From JAVBLW01 sp031553215 (GTDB lineage Bacteria; Bacillota_I; Bacilli_A; Acholeplasmatales; Anaeroplasmataceae), in assembly GCA_031553215.1 (NCBI GenBank), contig JAVBLW010000026.1, positions 1-64,000 on the forward strand: DNA of 64,000 nt, given 5' to 3'. Shown piece by piece: positions 52,946 to 63,051 of this stretch. Made by a program: the position numbers and the translations under genes. The notes under the pieces are model-generated. The model ran no database searches, was not told where the DNA came from, and saw only the letters and a program-made list of their open reading frames with translations. Every line of letters begins with the position of its first letter. Within the stretch, counting starts at the first letter, position 1.

Positions 52946-53695
52946 TTAGATAAGTTTATGTTCTATCCAATCACATACCATATTGAACCAACGTCCAACA
53001 TAATTATTTATTTTAGTAGGATCGCCCATTGCAGTAGTTTCATTTGCCAATGATAATCCATGTGCACCTTCTGGAAAAATATGAGATTCTACATTTATAT
53101 TTTTCTTTTTTAAGGCATCAACCATTAAAAATGTATTTTCCACTGGAACTGACGTATCTGTGTATGTATGCCAAATAAAAGTATCTGGTGTTTTATCATT
53201 TACATTTTTTTCTAAGGAAGTATACTCTAATAGCTTACTATCAGTCAAGTTCTCACCTAGTAATATCTCAAAAGATAGTTTATGAGAGAAACTTGGATTA
53301 TTAGTAATAACTGGATAACATAAAACCATTAAATCTGGTCTACAGTCGTATGCTATATCATTAAAATGACAGCCTACACTTCCAACTACGTGCCCACCAG
53401 CACTAAATCCAAGAGCTATTATTTTTGAAACATATCCAACTTTCTTTGCATAATCAACTACATACGCATAATGAGTCATAGGAGTAGGGTGAATATCAAT
53501 TTGTTCACGATAATTTACTACTATAGCATGATATCCTTTTTCTAAAAATGCTAATGCAACTACTTCACTTTCACGAGGCGATGTATATTTATAACCCCCA
53601 CCTGGTGCAATTACGATACAAGGTCTTTTTGTGTCATCTTTTTTATATATTGTAAAAAAATTCTTTGTATCTAAAATATATTTTATTTCATTCAT
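52946..53695 (-). CDS. Alpha/beta-hydrolase esterase
   Basis: 249 residues, cytoplasmic. The oxyanion region APGGGYKYTS, nucleophile elbow GFSAGGH (Ser), acid in TYTDTSVP (Asp) and His in EGAHGLS form a normal triad. It resembles bacterial acetyl-xylan esterase/BD-FAE-type enzymes; the substrate is uncertain. The ATG at 53695 lies within the trmK end (8-nt overlap) with AAAGGTG upstream; a GTG nine bases earlier is less likely. Last gene of the glyS operon. Confidence 0.85.
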   Translation of the reverse strand: MNEIKYILDTKNFFTIYKKDDTKRPCIVIAPGGGYKYTSPRESEVVALAFLEKGYHAIVVNYREQIDIHPTPMTHYAYVVDYAKKVGYVSKIIALGFSAGGHVVGSVGCHFNDIAYDCRPDLMVLCYPVITNNPSFSHKLSFEILLGENLTDSKLLEYTSLEKNVNDKTPDTFIWHTYTDTSVPVENTFLMVDALKKKNINVESHIFPEGAHGLSLANETTAMGDPTKINNYVGRWFNMVCDWIEHKLI

Positions 53696-54347
53696 GTAAA
53701 ACACCTTTTATTTCATTAATTTCATTTTGTAAATTATTTATACTTTGCTCTGAATTAGTTTTAGATAAATTTTTTGTTAAAATACTTAATTTTCTTTCGT
53801 ACATTTCTTTAAATAATTCATCTTTTCTTATTCTTAGAATAGGACCATATTTAATATCTAATTTATTATATACTACTTTATTTTGAGTTTTTTCTGCTAT
53901 TAATATTTGATAATAATGTTTCTTATCTTTTATTAATAATTCATCTACTATAGTATAATTATTTTCATTTAAAAAAAATCTAACCTTTTCTACATCACTA
54001 TTTGGTTGCAAAATCAATCTTTTTGCTTTGTTAACTTTATCTAAACTATTATTTAATATATCACATATTAAACTTCCACCCATGCCAGATATTACTATTA
54101 AATCAACATCATAATTAAAATCAATAAGACCATTCGATAAAATGGTCTTTATTTTTTCTTCTAAATGATAGTTTTTGATATTATTCTTTGCATTTAATAA
54201 TGGACCCTCATTTATATCACAGGCATATGCTTGTCTAATTCCGTATTTTAAGACTGATTCAATACATACATATGCATGATCGCTACCGATATCGGCTAAC
54301 GAATCATATCCATTGGTTAAACTTGCAATTAATTCTAATCTATTCAT
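53688..54347 (-). CDS. trmK: tRNA (adenine-N1-)-methyltransferase TrmK
   Basis: Methylates A22 of tRNA. 219 residues. LADIGSDHAYVCIESV (motif I), ACDINEGPLLNAKNNI and VISGMGGSLI are the TrmK/YqfN signatures; the C-terminal half is a coiled coil. It follows rpoD with a TAATG overlap, as in B. subtilis sigA-yqfN. Confidence 0.93.
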   Translation of the reverse strand: MNRLELIASLTNGYDSLADIGSDHAYVCIESVLKYGIRQAYACDINEGPLLNAKNNIKNYHLEEKIKTILSNGLIDFNYDVDLIVISGMGGSLICDILNNSLDKVNKAKRLILQPNSDVEKVRFFLNENNYTIVDELLIKDKKHYYQILIAEKTQNKVVYNKLDIKYGPILRIRKDELFKEMYERKLSILTKNLSKTNSEQSINNLQNEINEIKGVLHE

Positions 54348-55561
54348 TATTTTTTAATAATAAAATCCTTTAATTTACGGCTTCTTGATGGGTGTTTTAA
54401 TTTTCTTAATGCCTTAGCTTCAATTTGTCTTATTCTCTCGCGAGTAACTCCAAATTCTTTTCCAACTTCTTCTAGAGTTCTTTGTCTTCCATCTAACAAT
54501 CCAAATCTAAGACGTAATACTCTTTCTTCACGTTCAGTTAAAGTTTCTAATACAGCATCTAATTCTTCTCTTAATTTTGCTTTTGCCGTATATTCATACG
54601 GATCTAATGCAGAAGGGTCAGCAACGAAATCTCCTAATGAAGAATCTTCTTCTTCTCCGACTGGAGATTCAAGACTAATAGGCTCTTGAGCAATTTTTTG
54701 AATAGCTTGAACCTTTTCTACAGAAATTTCCATTTTTGCAGCTACTTCTTCAGGACTTGGCTCACGAGATAATTCCTGAACTAATTGTCTTTGAATTTTT
54801 ACTAATCTATTTATTGTTTCAACCATATGAACTGGTATTCTAATTGTTCTAGCTTGATCTGCTACAGCTCTAGTGATTGCTTGACGAATCCACCATGTTG
54901 CATAAGTAGAGAATTTAAATCCTTTTTCATGTTCATATTTATCTACAGCTTTCATAAGTCCCATATTACCTTCTTGAATTAAATCAAGGAATTGTAATCC
55001 ACGACCTACATATCTTTTAGCAATAGAAACAACTAAACGAAGATTTGCTTCAACTAAACGATTTTTTGCTTCCTCAGCTACTTCAATAATATCTAATAAA
55101 GCATTATATTCTTCTTCAGTAACTGTGTTTTGGTCATCTGCTTCAATAAGAGCTATTTTACCAGCCGCTACTTGTCCAGCATAGACTTGTTTTGCATATT
55201 TTGATTCCTCATCTGAAGTAAGCAAAGAAATCTTTCCAATTTCTTTTAAATACATTCTTACTGGATCATCAACTTTTACACTTGGAGGTAAAAAGTCAAA
55301 GTTTGCAATATCAACTTCTTCTTCGATAACTTTAGAAGAATCAAATTCAGGTTCTTTTTCATCTTCAAAACCATCAGGATCAATTTTTGCTTCTATGATT
55401 TCAGTTTCAGATATAATATTGATTTCATTTTTTGATAATACTTTTTCTATTTTTCCAAATTCTTCTGTATCCTCTGAAAAGTATTTCGTTATTTCGGTAT
55501 TAATTACATAACCTTTCTTTCCAGATTCTAATAATTCTTTAAGGACAGCTTCAAATTCCAT
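54347..55561 (-). CDS. rpoD: Primary sigma factor (sigma-70/SigA)
   Basis: 404 residues. Region 1.2 ([12 protein letters not shown]), region 2 ([34 protein letters not shown]), region 3 and region 4 with [24 protein letters not shown] helix-turn-helix and the end [14 protein letters not shown]. An acidic N-terminal extension (region 1.1-like) is present. It explains the many TTGACA/TATAAT promoters of the window. Confidence 0.98.
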   Translation of the reverse strand: MEFEAVLKELLESGKKGYVINTEITKYFSEDTEEFGKIEKVLSKNEINIISETEIIEAKIDPDGFEDEKEPEFDSSKVIEEEVDIANFDFLPPSVKVDDPVRMYLKEIGKISLLTSDEESKYAKQVYAGQVAAGKIALIEADDQNTVTEEEYNALLDIIEVAEEAKNRLVEANLRLVVSIAKRYVGRGLQFLDLIQEGNMGLMKAVDKYEHEKGFKFSTYATWWIRQAITRAVADQARTIRIPVHMVETINRLVKIQRQLVQELSREPSPEEVAAKMEISVEKVQAIQKIAQEPISLESPVGEEEDSSLGDFVADPSALDPYEYTAKAKLREELDAVLETLTEREERVLRLRFGLLDGRQRTLEEVGKEFGVTRERIRQIEAKALRKLKHPSRSRKLKDFIIKK

Positions 55562-55568
55562 ATTATTC

Positions 55569-57395
55569 CTACTTTCTCTTTTTTTGTAATTGATTCTTAT
55601 TGATTTCTTTCATAACTTTTATTTTTTCTTCTAAAAGCCTTATCTGTTCATCATAATTTTTATCTCTAAATTTATCATTGATATCATTTATTTTTTTCTT
55701 TTTTGTATATTCATTAAATATTTTAATACATTCTTCTAAATCTTCATTGCAATATTTTATTTTTACCATTTTTGCTATTGTATGCTTGTCATTTTTATAA
55801 CAATTTAAATAGTTTTCATTTTTTGAATTTAATATTGCAATAAATTTTTTTTCATCGAATTCATCAAATATTGAATAGTAGTTATCTATTAATTGCATCC
55901 ACAATGTTGAATGCATTTCTTCAAATGTGCTTAAATCAATATTACTATCTATGTAATTAGCTTTTTCTTTGTTTTGCATTGCATATACAAATAATCTTAA
56001 TTCAGCAACTGAATACTTGGTTAAGTAATTTAATCCCTCTTTTAGAAAATTATTATTTATTTGTAATTCAAAATCATTTTCAACATTTTTCGATATATGG
56101 TGTTTGTTAGAATAGTTATCGTAATCGATAATCAATGAGGAATAACTAACTTTTGCCTCATTGCTAAAACGATTTAAGTAATTTTCTATTAATGTTTGAC
56201 TATTATTCTCACCAATAGCATCAAATACCATTTTTTTAGCAACTTCAATATCGCTAAATTTTGTTAAATCTTTATTTCTTATTGCATTTAAATATAAATA
56301 CTCAGTTGGATCAATAATGTTCTCTTCAAAATAGTTCTTATATGCTTCTTCACCATATTTTGAAACATATTCATCAGGATCAATATCATTAGGCAACATA
56401 ACCATTTTAACATCTAAATTGGCTTGTTTTAAAATTTTAATAGCTTTGACTGAAGCATTAACCCCAGCATTATCACCATCATAACAAATAATTACTTCTT
56501 TTGCATATTTTCTAATTAGGTTGGCCTGATTAATTGTTAATGCCGTTCCCATAGAACAAACACTCTCTTTTAGACCACTTCGAAAGCTAGCAATAACATC
56601 CATAAATCCTTCATATAGAATTACTCTTTTTGTTCGTCTAATATCATTTATAGCGTTATTTAAATTAAATAAAACTAATCCCTTTTTAAATATTACTGTT
56701 TCAGGTGAATTTACATATTTAGGTTGATTTTTATCTTCATTTTCAAGATATAATCGTCCGCTAAATCCTAATACATGAGAAAACTCATCATATATTGGAA
56801 ATATGATTCTTCTTGTAAACATATCATAATAGGAATTCTCTTTTGCTTTTACTAATCCCAAATCAATCATGTCTAGTTCTAGGATTTTTGATTCCTTTAA
56901 AACGTTATATAAAACATCTGAATTTGCCGAAGATAAACCAATCCCAAACATTTTTATAGTTTCATCATTTATTCCTCGTTTATGCAAATAGTCTATAGCT
57001 ACTTGTCCACTTTTGGTGGATAATAGATTTCTTGAGTAGAATTTTTGTGAAATATCCGTTATTTGATAATATTTTGAATAATCTGGTCCTGCATTTTTTT
57101 TAAAAGAAATATTTACCTTTACCCCCGCTTTAGAAGCTAATTCATAAGCCGCTTCTTCAAAGGGAATATTTTTTATTTTCTTTAAGAAATTGATAGGATT
57201 TCCACCTTCGCCACAGCTCATGCATTTGGCGATTTTTTTTGTTGGTTCTATCATAAATGATGGTGAACTATCATTATGGAAAGGACATAAGCCCTTATAT
57301 CCTTTTCCAGCTTTTTCTAAAGATACAAACTGACTAACCAATTCAACAATATCAGTTTTATCAATTATTTCATCAATTTGTTCTTGAGAAAGCAT
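55569..57395 (-). CDS. dnaG: DNA primase
   Basis: 608 residues. CHC2 zinc domain ([12 protein letters not shown] ... CMSCGEGG, about residues 35-65), RNA polymerase domain with TOPRIM ([23 protein letters not shown]) and a helicase-interacting C-terminal region. The ATG at 57395 is used because GGTGGTGA lies upstream; an in-frame TTG/GTG start further up is less likely. Located between glyS and rpoD, the macromolecular-synthesis operon order. Confidence 0.97.
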   Translation of the reverse strand: MLSQEQIDEIIDKTDIVELVSQFVSLEKAGKGYKGLCPFHNDSSPSFMIEPTKKIAKCMSCGEGGNPINFLKKIKNIPFEEAAYELASKAGVKVNISFKKNAGPDYSKYYQITDISQKFYSRNLLSTKSGQVAIDYLHKRGINDETIKMFGIGLSSANSDVLYNVLKESKILELDMIDLGLVKAKENSYYDMFTRRIIFPIYDEFSHVLGFSGRLYLENEDKNQPKYVNSPETVIFKKGLVLFNLNNAINDIRRTKRVILYEGFMDVIASFRSGLKESVCSMGTALTINQANLIRKYAKEVIICYDGDNAGVNASVKAIKILKQANLDVKMVMLPNDIDPDEYVSKYGEEAYKNYFEENIIDPTEYLYLNAIRNKDLTKFSDIEVAKKMVFDAIGENNSQTLIENYLNRFSNEAKVSYSSLIIDYDNYSNKHHISKNVENDFELQINNNFLKEGLNYLTKYSVAELRLFVYAMQNKEKANYIDSNIDLSTFEEMHSTLWMQLIDNYYSIFDEFDEKKFIAILNSKNENYLNCYKNDKHTIAKMVKIKYCNEDLEECIKIFNEYTKKKKINDINDKFRDKNYDEQIRLLEEKIKVMKEINKNQLQKKRK

Positions 57396-57412
57396 CCTTT
57401 TCACCACCAAAA

Positions 57413-58792
57413 TTAAAATTTACATTTATTATTAATATAAGGAATAACTTCTTCTATTTTTAAAGTTATTTGTTCCATTGTGTCTCTATCACGTAATGTA
57501 ACTGTACCTTCATTTAATGTGTTATCATCAACTGTTAGACAAATAGGAGTTCCTATTGCATCTTGACGACGATATCTTTTTCCAATTGTTTGAGAGTCAT
57601 CATATGTAGCACTAAAATTTTTAATTAATTCAGAATATATTTCATCAGCTTTTTCACTATGATATTTTTTGATAAGTGGTAATACTGCAACTTTATATGG
57701 TGCTAATACCGGATTTAAGTGTAGCACTTCTCTTACATCTCCATCAGCTAATGTTTCTTCTTCATAAGAGCTAAATAGAATTGATAAAAGCATTCTTTCT
57801 ACCCCTACAGATGGTTCTACAACATATGGAATATACTTAGTATTAGTTTCTGGATCTAAATATTCCAAATTAGTTTTTGAATGATTTTGGTGAGCATTTA
57901 AGTCATAATTAGTACGACTTGCAATTCCCCATAATTCAGCAAATCCCCATGGAAATTTGTATTCAATATCAGTAGTAGCGTTACTATAGAAACTTAATTC
58001 TTCTTGTCCATGATCTCTAAAACGTAAATTATCTCTTTTTACCCCTAATGATACAAGAAAGTCCATACAATAGCTTCTCCAGAATGTAAACCAATCTAAT
58101 TCTGTTCCTGGCTTACAGAAGAATTCTAATTCCATTTGTTCAAATTCGCGAGTACGGAAGATAAAGTTTCCTGGTGTAATTTCATTACGGAAGCTCTTCC
58201 CGATTTGCCCTATTCCAAATGGTACTTTTCTTCTAGTAGTACGTTGGGCATTTTTAAATTGTACAAATATACCTTGAGCAGTTTCAGGTCTTAAATATAC
58301 AACACTTTTGCTTTCTTCTGTTACCCCTTGATGTGTCTTAAACATCAAGTTGAATTTTCTAATATCTGTATATTCTAATGCACCGCATGATGGACATACA
58401 ACTTTATTGTCATATAAATAACTCATCATTTGTTCATTTGTCATTCCATCACCAATAACTTCACCATGAGAATGATCTTCGATTAATTTATCAGCTCTAA
58501 AACGGCTATTACATTTTTTACAGTCAATTAATGGATCACTAAATCCACCGATATGACCACTCGCTACCCATACTTCTGGGTTCATTAATATTGCACTATC
58601 AAGTCCAATATTGTATTTGTTTTCTTGGACGAATTTTTTCCACCAAGCATTCTTTACATTTTGTTTAATTAGCACTCCAAGTGGACCATAATCCCAACTA
58701 TTTGCTAATCCTCCATATATCTCACTACCTTGAAAAACAAACCCTTGTTCTTTAAGATATGCAACCATTTTTTCTAATGTCATTGTACTCAT
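57413..58792 (-). CDS. glyS: Glycyl-tRNA synthetase (dimeric, class IIA)
   Basis: 459 residues. This is the single-chain alpha-2 type: GSEIYGGLANSWDYGPLG, motif 2 RNEITPGNFIFRTREFEQME, PWGFAELWGIASRTNYDL and motif 3 EPSVGVERMLL. The ATG at 58792 has GGAGG 8 nt upstream. The operon promoter lies directly upstream and leaves no room for a T-box. Confidence 0.97.
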   Translation of the reverse strand: MSTMTLEKMVAYLKEQGFVFQGSEIYGGLANSWDYGPLGVLIKQNVKNAWWKKFVQENKYNIGLDSAILMNPEVWVASGHIGGFSDPLIDCKKCNSRFRADKLIEDHSHGEVIGDGMTNEQMMSYLYDNKVVCPSCGALEYTDIRKFNLMFKTHQGVTEESKSVVYLRPETAQGIFVQFKNAQRTTRRKVPFGIGQIGKSFRNEITPGNFIFRTREFEQMELEFFCKPGTELDWFTFWRSYCMDFLVSLGVKRDNLRFRDHGQEELSFYSNATTDIEYKFPWGFAELWGIASRTNYDLNAHQNHSKTNLEYLDPETNTKYIPYVVEPSVGVERMLLSILFSSYEEETLADGDVREVLHLNPVLAPYKVAVLPLIKKYHSEKADEIYSELIKNFSATYDDSQTIGKRYRRQDAIGTPICLTVDDNTLNEGTVTLRDRDTMEQITLKIEEVIPYINNKCKF

Positions 58793-58828
58793 AAAATAAG
58801 CCTCCACACGATTATAATACATTATATC

Positions 58829-58857
58829 ATTATACTCTCATTTTTGAATAATGTCAA
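58829..58857 (-). promoter_or_regulatory. Promoter of the glyS-dnaG-rpoD operon
   Basis: TTGACA (58852-58857), 17-bp spacer, TATAAT (58829-58834) on the minus strand; near-consensus. Confidence 0.9.
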
Positions 58858-58870
58858 TTATTGCATCATT

Positions 58871-58897
58871 AAAAAACGCCGATGTCGAACGTTTTTT
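58871..58897 (-). terminator. Second (tandem) terminator after the GNAT gene
   Basis: AAAAAACG/CGTTTTTT stem with a partly paired loop (GA/TC) and T run on the minus strand. Confidence 0.6.
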
Positions 58898-58906
58898 CAG
58901 ATAATT

Positions 58907-58930
58907 AAAAAATCTAGCAAACGCTAGATT
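58907..58930 (-). terminator. Intrinsic terminator after the GNAT gene
   Basis: AATCTAGC-GTTT-GCTAGATT stem with T6 on the minus strand, overlapping the stop codon. Confidence 0.88.
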
Positions 58931-59483
58931 AGTCTTCTTCATTTAAGAGAACCATATGGATATGATCTTCCCATTTTCCCTGGATTTTCAAATATTTTTT
59001 GGAGAATCCTTCGTTTTCAAATCCTAATTTGGATAACATATCTATTGACCATTTGTTATCGGGCATTAGATTGGCCTCTATTCGATGTAATCCCATATCT
59101 TTAAATGCAATTTCTATTCCTTTTTCAATGGCTTCTTGCATATATCCTTTTTGTAATTCATCTTTATCTAAACGATATGATAAATAACATGATTGGAATG
59201 ATCCCTTTATAATACCGTTAAATATTATAGTACCAATTATTCTTTCTTCACCCTTTTTTGTTAACCAATATTTTACACTTGCATTATTCCACACTTGTAA
59301 ATATTCATCTATTAATATCTTTTTTTGATATTCTTCAGTATAATAATGTTCACTTCTTATTGGTTCAATATTGCTTAAAAACACTTTGTTTCTACTTAAA
59401 TAGTCAATTACTTCCTTAACCATTTTAGGATTAGAAATATGTAAATTTAATCTTTCTGTTTCATACATATCTTTCATTGCCAT
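58929..59483 (-). CDS. GNAT acetyltransferase (RimJ/RimL type)
   Basis: 184 residues. ETERLNLHISNPKMVKEVID (N-terminal RimL pattern), GTIIFNGIIKGSFQSCYLSY, EAIEKGIEIAFKDMGLHRIE and SIDMLSKLGFENEGFSKKYL, with WEDHIHMVLL at the end, fit ribosomal-protein or small-molecule acetyltransferases of this group. SD AGGTGAT precedes ATG. Monocistronic. Confidence 0.9.
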   Translation of the reverse strand: MAMKDMYETERLNLHISNPKMVKEVIDYLSRNKVFLSNIEPIRSEHYYTEEYQKKILIDEYLQVWNNASVKYWLTKKGEERIIGTIIFNGIIKGSFQSCYLSYRLDKDELQKGYMQEAIEKGIEIAFKDMGLHRIEANLMPDNKWSIDMLSKLGFENEGFSKKYLKIQGKWEDHIHMVLLNEED

Positions 59484-59597
59484 ATCAAATCACCTACTAT
59501 TACTTTCTATTATCTCCAATTATAACATAAAATTCTAAAATTCAATAAAATAGGTACTTTTTTTTATTTATTACATATAATATATTAGGTGGATATT

Positions 59598-59843
59598 ATG
59601 AAAGACTTTTTCAAAAATATAAAAAAACATTATCCTATAGTACTGACCAGTATCGTTATATATCAAATTGCTTTAACTATTTTTTTCTACTCATCATCTA
59701 ATCTTCATATCCTATGTTGGATGATTGTATTTATATCTTTAACAATTGTAGTTAAAGATCACAAATCAACGGCAAAAAACTTTTTAAAAAAAATATTTAC
59801 AGCTGATGAAGAAAAAGATAATTCAAAAGAAACAAATGAATGA
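59598..59843 (+). CDS. Small two-TM protein, unknown
   Basis: 81 residues. TM segments at about 14-32 and 38-54, a basic inter-segment/cytoplasmic part (KDHKSTAKNFLKKIF) and an acidic end. The ATG at 59598 is chosen because AGGTGG lies 5 nt upstream; a GTG nine bases earlier overlaps that SD. TATAAT lies at 59574 but its -35 is poor. No family recognised. Confidence 0.6.
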   Translation: MKDFFKNIKKHYPIVLTSIVIYQIALTIFFYSSSNLHILCWMIVFISLTIVVKDHKSTAKNFLKKIFTADEEKDNSKETNE

Positions 59844-59875
59844 AAGGCTTCAATTAACAGCAGCCTTTTATTTAT
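59843..59875 (+). terminator. Intrinsic terminator after the small plus-strand gene
   Basis: AAAGGCT/AGCCTTT stem followed by TATTTATAATTTTT on the plus strand. It overlaps the stop of the convergent minus-strand gene. Confidence 0.7.
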
Positions 59876-60755
59876 AATTTTTAAAAACCGTACAAAAGTT
59901 TGATATCTTATTAGTTATTTGAATATATTTATTTAATGATTCATAATTTAACATTGTTTCTGTATTTATATTCAAAATATAAATATATAATACCAAGAAT
60001 TTAAAATATGTTTTATAAATGTCCTTCTTATATTCATTTAACCATGGATTTATAATTTCATACCAATTAATTTCAATATGATCGTTCTCTACATAAAACT
60101 TTGCAATATCACTAACCACAAAACCAAAATAAGCATTATTATAATTAATTATATATTTATCTTTAAAATGGCTTACTGATGGGTTTGAGTGATTTAGTGC
60201 ATATGTTAAATCTGTACTTGCCTCAATATCTTTATGTAGCTTATTTTGAAGCTTTTCCATTATTTTTTTAGCTTCTAATATTATATTATATTTACTTAAA
60301 TAAACCCAGGTATAATCACCTTTTAAACTAGATGTCTCTAGGATTCTCATATTCATCTCAATTAATGAGAATCTAGAATCTAGGATTTTATATAAATTAG
60401 TAAGATTTTGGTATTCTTTTTTCTTTAAAGATACATCAAACCTAGTTAATGAATGAACTTGTTTTAGTTCTTCCTTAATATGTGGTATTTTAGTTTTCTC
60501 TTCACCCTTATTATCTAGAAATAAATATATATAATAAGTCTTATCCAAATATTTAATAATATGATTCTCATAAAATATATTTGCATTAACATATTTTAAT
60601 ATTTGATATATATCAATTGCTTTTTGATCCATTTCTTTAATAATAAATTTATGATTAGCAGTTGTAAAATAATATGCTTTATTGCTGAATTTGCCAACCT
60701 TAACAGGAGTAAGATTGGCAAGTTTAGCGATTTGAATTATATCGTGATTATCCAT
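59868..60755 (-). CDS. YsxE/CotS-like spore-coat kinase-fold protein (probable pseudokinase)
   Basis: 295 residues with the APH/CotS-like kinase fold: N-terminal VKVGKFSNKAYYFTTANHKF, KFIIKEMD for the ATP lysine, and a degenerate catalytic loop YALNHSNPSVSHF with IINYNNAYFGFVVSDIAKFY in place of the H-x-D...I-D-W motifs. The catalytic Asp is not evident, so kinase activity is doubtful. It overlaps the SpoVID-like gene by 8 nt, the same pairing as spoVID-ysxE in B. subtilis. Role in spore-coat assembly is inferred. Confidence 0.7.
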   Translation of the reverse strand: MDNHDIIQIAKLANLTPVKVGKFSNKAYYFTTANHKFIIKEMDQKAIDIYQILKYVNANIFYENHIIKYLDKTYYIYLFLDNKGEEKTKIPHIKEELKQVHSLTRFDVSLKKKEYQNLTNLYKILDSRFSLIEMNMRILETSSLKGDYTWVYLSKYNIILEAKKIMEKLQNKLHKDIEASTDLTYALNHSNPSVSHFKDKYIINYNNAYFGFVVSDIAKFYVENDHIEINWYEIINPWLNEYKKDIYKTYFKFLVLYIYILNINTETMLNYESLNKYIQITNKISNFCTVFKNYK

Positions 60756-61458
60756 GAATTTTGATTACGACACATTTATTTTCTTTATCATATTTTTTAT
60801 ATAGATCATCAATTGAAATATTATAATCTTTACTTATTTGATTTAAGTATGCTTCATTATTAACAGCTATTTTTTTAATAACCGAGAAGTTATTTCTGGT
60901 ATTATCAAAAAAATCTAGGAAGCTTCTTTCATTTCTATTATCCATAGTAGAAATTATTTCTATCTTTTTAGAGTCAGAAACCTCTTCCTCTCTAACACTT
61001 TCTTCTACAACTTCTATTTGTTCTTCTTTTCTTTTTTCTAATGATTCAGATAGTAATGTATCATAATTTTCTTTAATTTCTTGTTTTAATTCTTCGTTTT
61101 TTTCATTTTCTTTTTTTGATATTTCCTGAAATGATTCCTTTTGTCTTTCAATCATTTTTGTATTTAAGATAATTTCATAATAGCAAGTAACACCTTGATT
61201 ATCTATAACCTCAAGTCTCATATCATTTATCTTAATATCATTTACTTCCATATCTTCTTTTAGCATAATAGTAAAGTCTATTTCTTTACTTACAAACATT
61301 TCTTCAAGCTTAGTATCATAATAATTAATATCTATTACTATCGTACCAGATAGAATACTATCATCAACCTCATAACCATCTAACTTTGAATTAAAAGCTT
61401 TTACTTGAGTAATTTTTGAGATATTAAAAAAATTACTCTCTAATAAATTAAGTTCCAT
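60748..61458 (-). CDS. SpoVID-like spore coat morphogenetic protein (N-terminal SPOCS-like and C-terminal LysM)
   Basis: 236 residues. Residues 1-110 show a SPOCS-like beta domain (SILSGTIVIDINYYDTKLEE ... VNDIKINDMRLEVIDNQG). A Glu/Lys-rich linker (115-175) follows, then a LysM module at the end (IAVNNEAYLNQISKDYNISI). This N-to-C layout is that of SpoVID, though much shorter than the B. subtilis protein (about 575 residues). The ATG at 61458 has GGTGAT upstream. Located between engB and a YsxE-like gene, matching Bacillus gene order minus the hem genes. Confidence 0.7.
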   Translation of the reverse strand: MELNLLESNFFNISKITQVKAFNSKLDGYEVDDSILSGTIVIDINYYDTKLEEMFVSKEIDFTIMLKEDMEVNDIKINDMRLEVIDNQGVTCYYEIILNTKMIERQKESFQEISKKENEKNEELKQEIKENYDTLLSESLEKRKEEQIEVVEESVREEEVSDSKKIEIISTMDNRNERSFLDFFDNTRNNFSVIKKIAVNNEAYLNQISKDYNISIDDLYKKYDKENKCVVIKIHG

Positions 61459-61496
61459 ATTATCACCTAACAAATTATATGAGTAATTATTTTAAA

Positions 61497-62084
61497 TTAT
61501 TCTTGGATTGAGTTTTCTATTACATCTAGTACAGCTTCAAAGCCTAATCTTTCTTCAGCAGACGTTACAATTAAATTATCTTCAGCAGTTAATTTTAATT
61601 TTTCTTTAATGATTTTCGTGTTTTTTTGAATTTGACTTCTTTTTACCTTATCACATTTAGTTGCAATTACAGTTACTAGAATATTATGATATTTCAAAAA
61701 TTCATACATCAAACAATCATCATTAGTTGGTTCATGTCTAAAATCAACTAATAAAAAAGCTCTTCTTAATTCCTTACGATTAACAACATATTCTTCAATC
61801 ATTTCGCCAAAAGACGCTCTCATAGTTTTACTTACTGAGGCATATCCATACCCTGGAACGTCAATAAAATAAATATTTGTATTTACTGAATATACATTTA
61901 AAGTTTGAGTTTTACCTGGCTTTTGTGAAGTCCTTGCTAAACTCTTTCTATTTACAAGCATATTTATAAATGAGCTCTTACCTACATTACTTCTTCCACA
62001 AAATAAGAATTCATTTCTATTATCAGTCGGTAATTGACTATTTTTTGTTGCACTTTGCACGAAATCCGCACTTTTTATTTGCAT
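61497..62084 (-). CDS. engB: Ribosome-biogenesis GTPase EngB (YsxC)
   Basis: 195 residues. G1 GRSNVGKSS, G3 DVPGYGYA, G4 TKCDK and the TrmE-type start KSADFVQSA; essential for 50S assembly. SD GGAGG lies at the end of the PHP gene, 2 nt upstream. Confidence 0.97.
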   Translation of the reverse strand: MQIKSADFVQSATKNSQLPTDNRNEFLFCGRSNVGKSSFINMLVNRKSLARTSQKPGKTQTLNVYSVNTNIYFIDVPGYGYASVSKTMRASFGEMIEEYVVNRKELRRAFLLVDFRHEPTNDDCLMYEFLKYHNILVTVIATKCDKVKRSQIQKNTKIIKEKLKLTAEDNLIVTSAEERLGFEAVLDVIENSIQE

Positions 62085-62086
62085 AA

Positions 62087-62890
62087 TTATTCCTCCATCT
62101 TTTTCAAGATTATTTCATATTCATTATAATTAAGGCAACATGTACCTATATCAGCATGTCCTAAATCACCATGATAGTCACTACCAGCACTAATAAACAT
62201 ATTACGTTCTTTTGCAATAGCGGTCAACTTTTCTTCATCACCCTGTTTATTTTTAGGGTATCTTGCTTCTATTCCATCAAAGCTATGTGTGAGAATCTCT
62301 GGAAGTATATTTTCATCTATTAATACAGGATGAGCTAAAATTGATAGACAATTAGAATCCTTTAATAGTTTAAGTCCTTCAGATAATTCTAGTTTACTAA
62401 CTCTAATATAAGCCTTTGATTCTTTAGATATATAAAAACACGCTTCATCATATGTCATATTCTCATTTGATTCAAGTAATATTTGGATCATATTTCCACG
62501 GGTAATAATATTCAAATTATCAAGAATATTAAAATTAACCTCTACATTATAAATAGTCTTTATATCCTCAAGCATTTTCATCGCTCTCTGATATCTAATT
62601 TCCTTCATACTAATAGAGTATTCTTTGATTTTATGTGGAATAATATCATCTTTAAATAAACCAACTACATGTACCGTTTCATTTTTGTATATTGTAGTTA
62701 ATTCAATTCCCGCAATAACCTTAATTCCATAATTTGATGACTTTTTAATAGCTTCTTCTACTCCATCAACATTATCATGATCTGTTAATGCCATTACAGA
62801 TACATTTGCACGTTTAGCGTTATCTAATAAGGTTTCAATATTATCTAGGCCATCGGAATATATAGAATGTGTGTGTAAATCTATTTTCAT
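62087..62890 (-). CDS. PHP-domain phosphoesterase (RNase AM/nucleotide phosphatase-like)
   Basis: 267 residues. Metal ligands DLHTHSIYSDG, LTDHDNVDG, IAGIELT and the late SDYHGD are in PHP order, with an insertion at 110-160. This is the YciV/TrpH-type group acting on 3',5'-nucleotides or RNA ends. First gene of the engB-SpoVID-like cluster. Confidence 0.9.
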   Translation of the reverse strand: MKIDLHTHSIYSDGLDNIETLLDNAKRANVSVMALTDHDNVDGVEEAIKKSSNYGIKVIAGIELTTIYKNETVHVVGLFKDDIIPHKIKEYSISMKEIRYQRAMKMLEDIKTIYNVEVNFNILDNLNIITRGNMIQILLESNENMTYDEACFYISKESKAYIRVSKLELSEGLKLLKDSNCLSILAHPVLIDENILPEILTHSFDGIEARYPKNKQGDEEKLTAIAKERNMFISAGSDYHGDLGHADIGTCCLNYNEYEIILKKMEE

Positions 62891-62981
62891 GACATCACCT
62901 TCTAACTTTTATATTATAACATATTTTAATTATTTTTGACATTGTAAATACTAACAAAGCAAATTTTATTATTTTATCAAA

Positions 62982-63018
62982 TAAAAAACCTTACGTAATA
63001 TAAGTTTATTACTTAAGG
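62982..63018 (-). terminator. Intrinsic terminator after the MGMT-like gene
   Basis: 11-bp stem with one mismatch (CCTTACGTAAT with ATTACTTAAGG) and T6 on the minus strand. Confidence 0.75.
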
Positions 63019-63051
63019 CTTAATTTTTGTGAAAAACAAAAATACTCTTGA

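Noticed and set aside
58793..58870. T-box riboswitch upstream of glyS
   Set aside because: The near-consensus promoter leaves a leader of only about 20 nt and no AAGGTGGTACCGCG-like element is present; the hairpins further upstream belong to the neighbouring GNAT gene.
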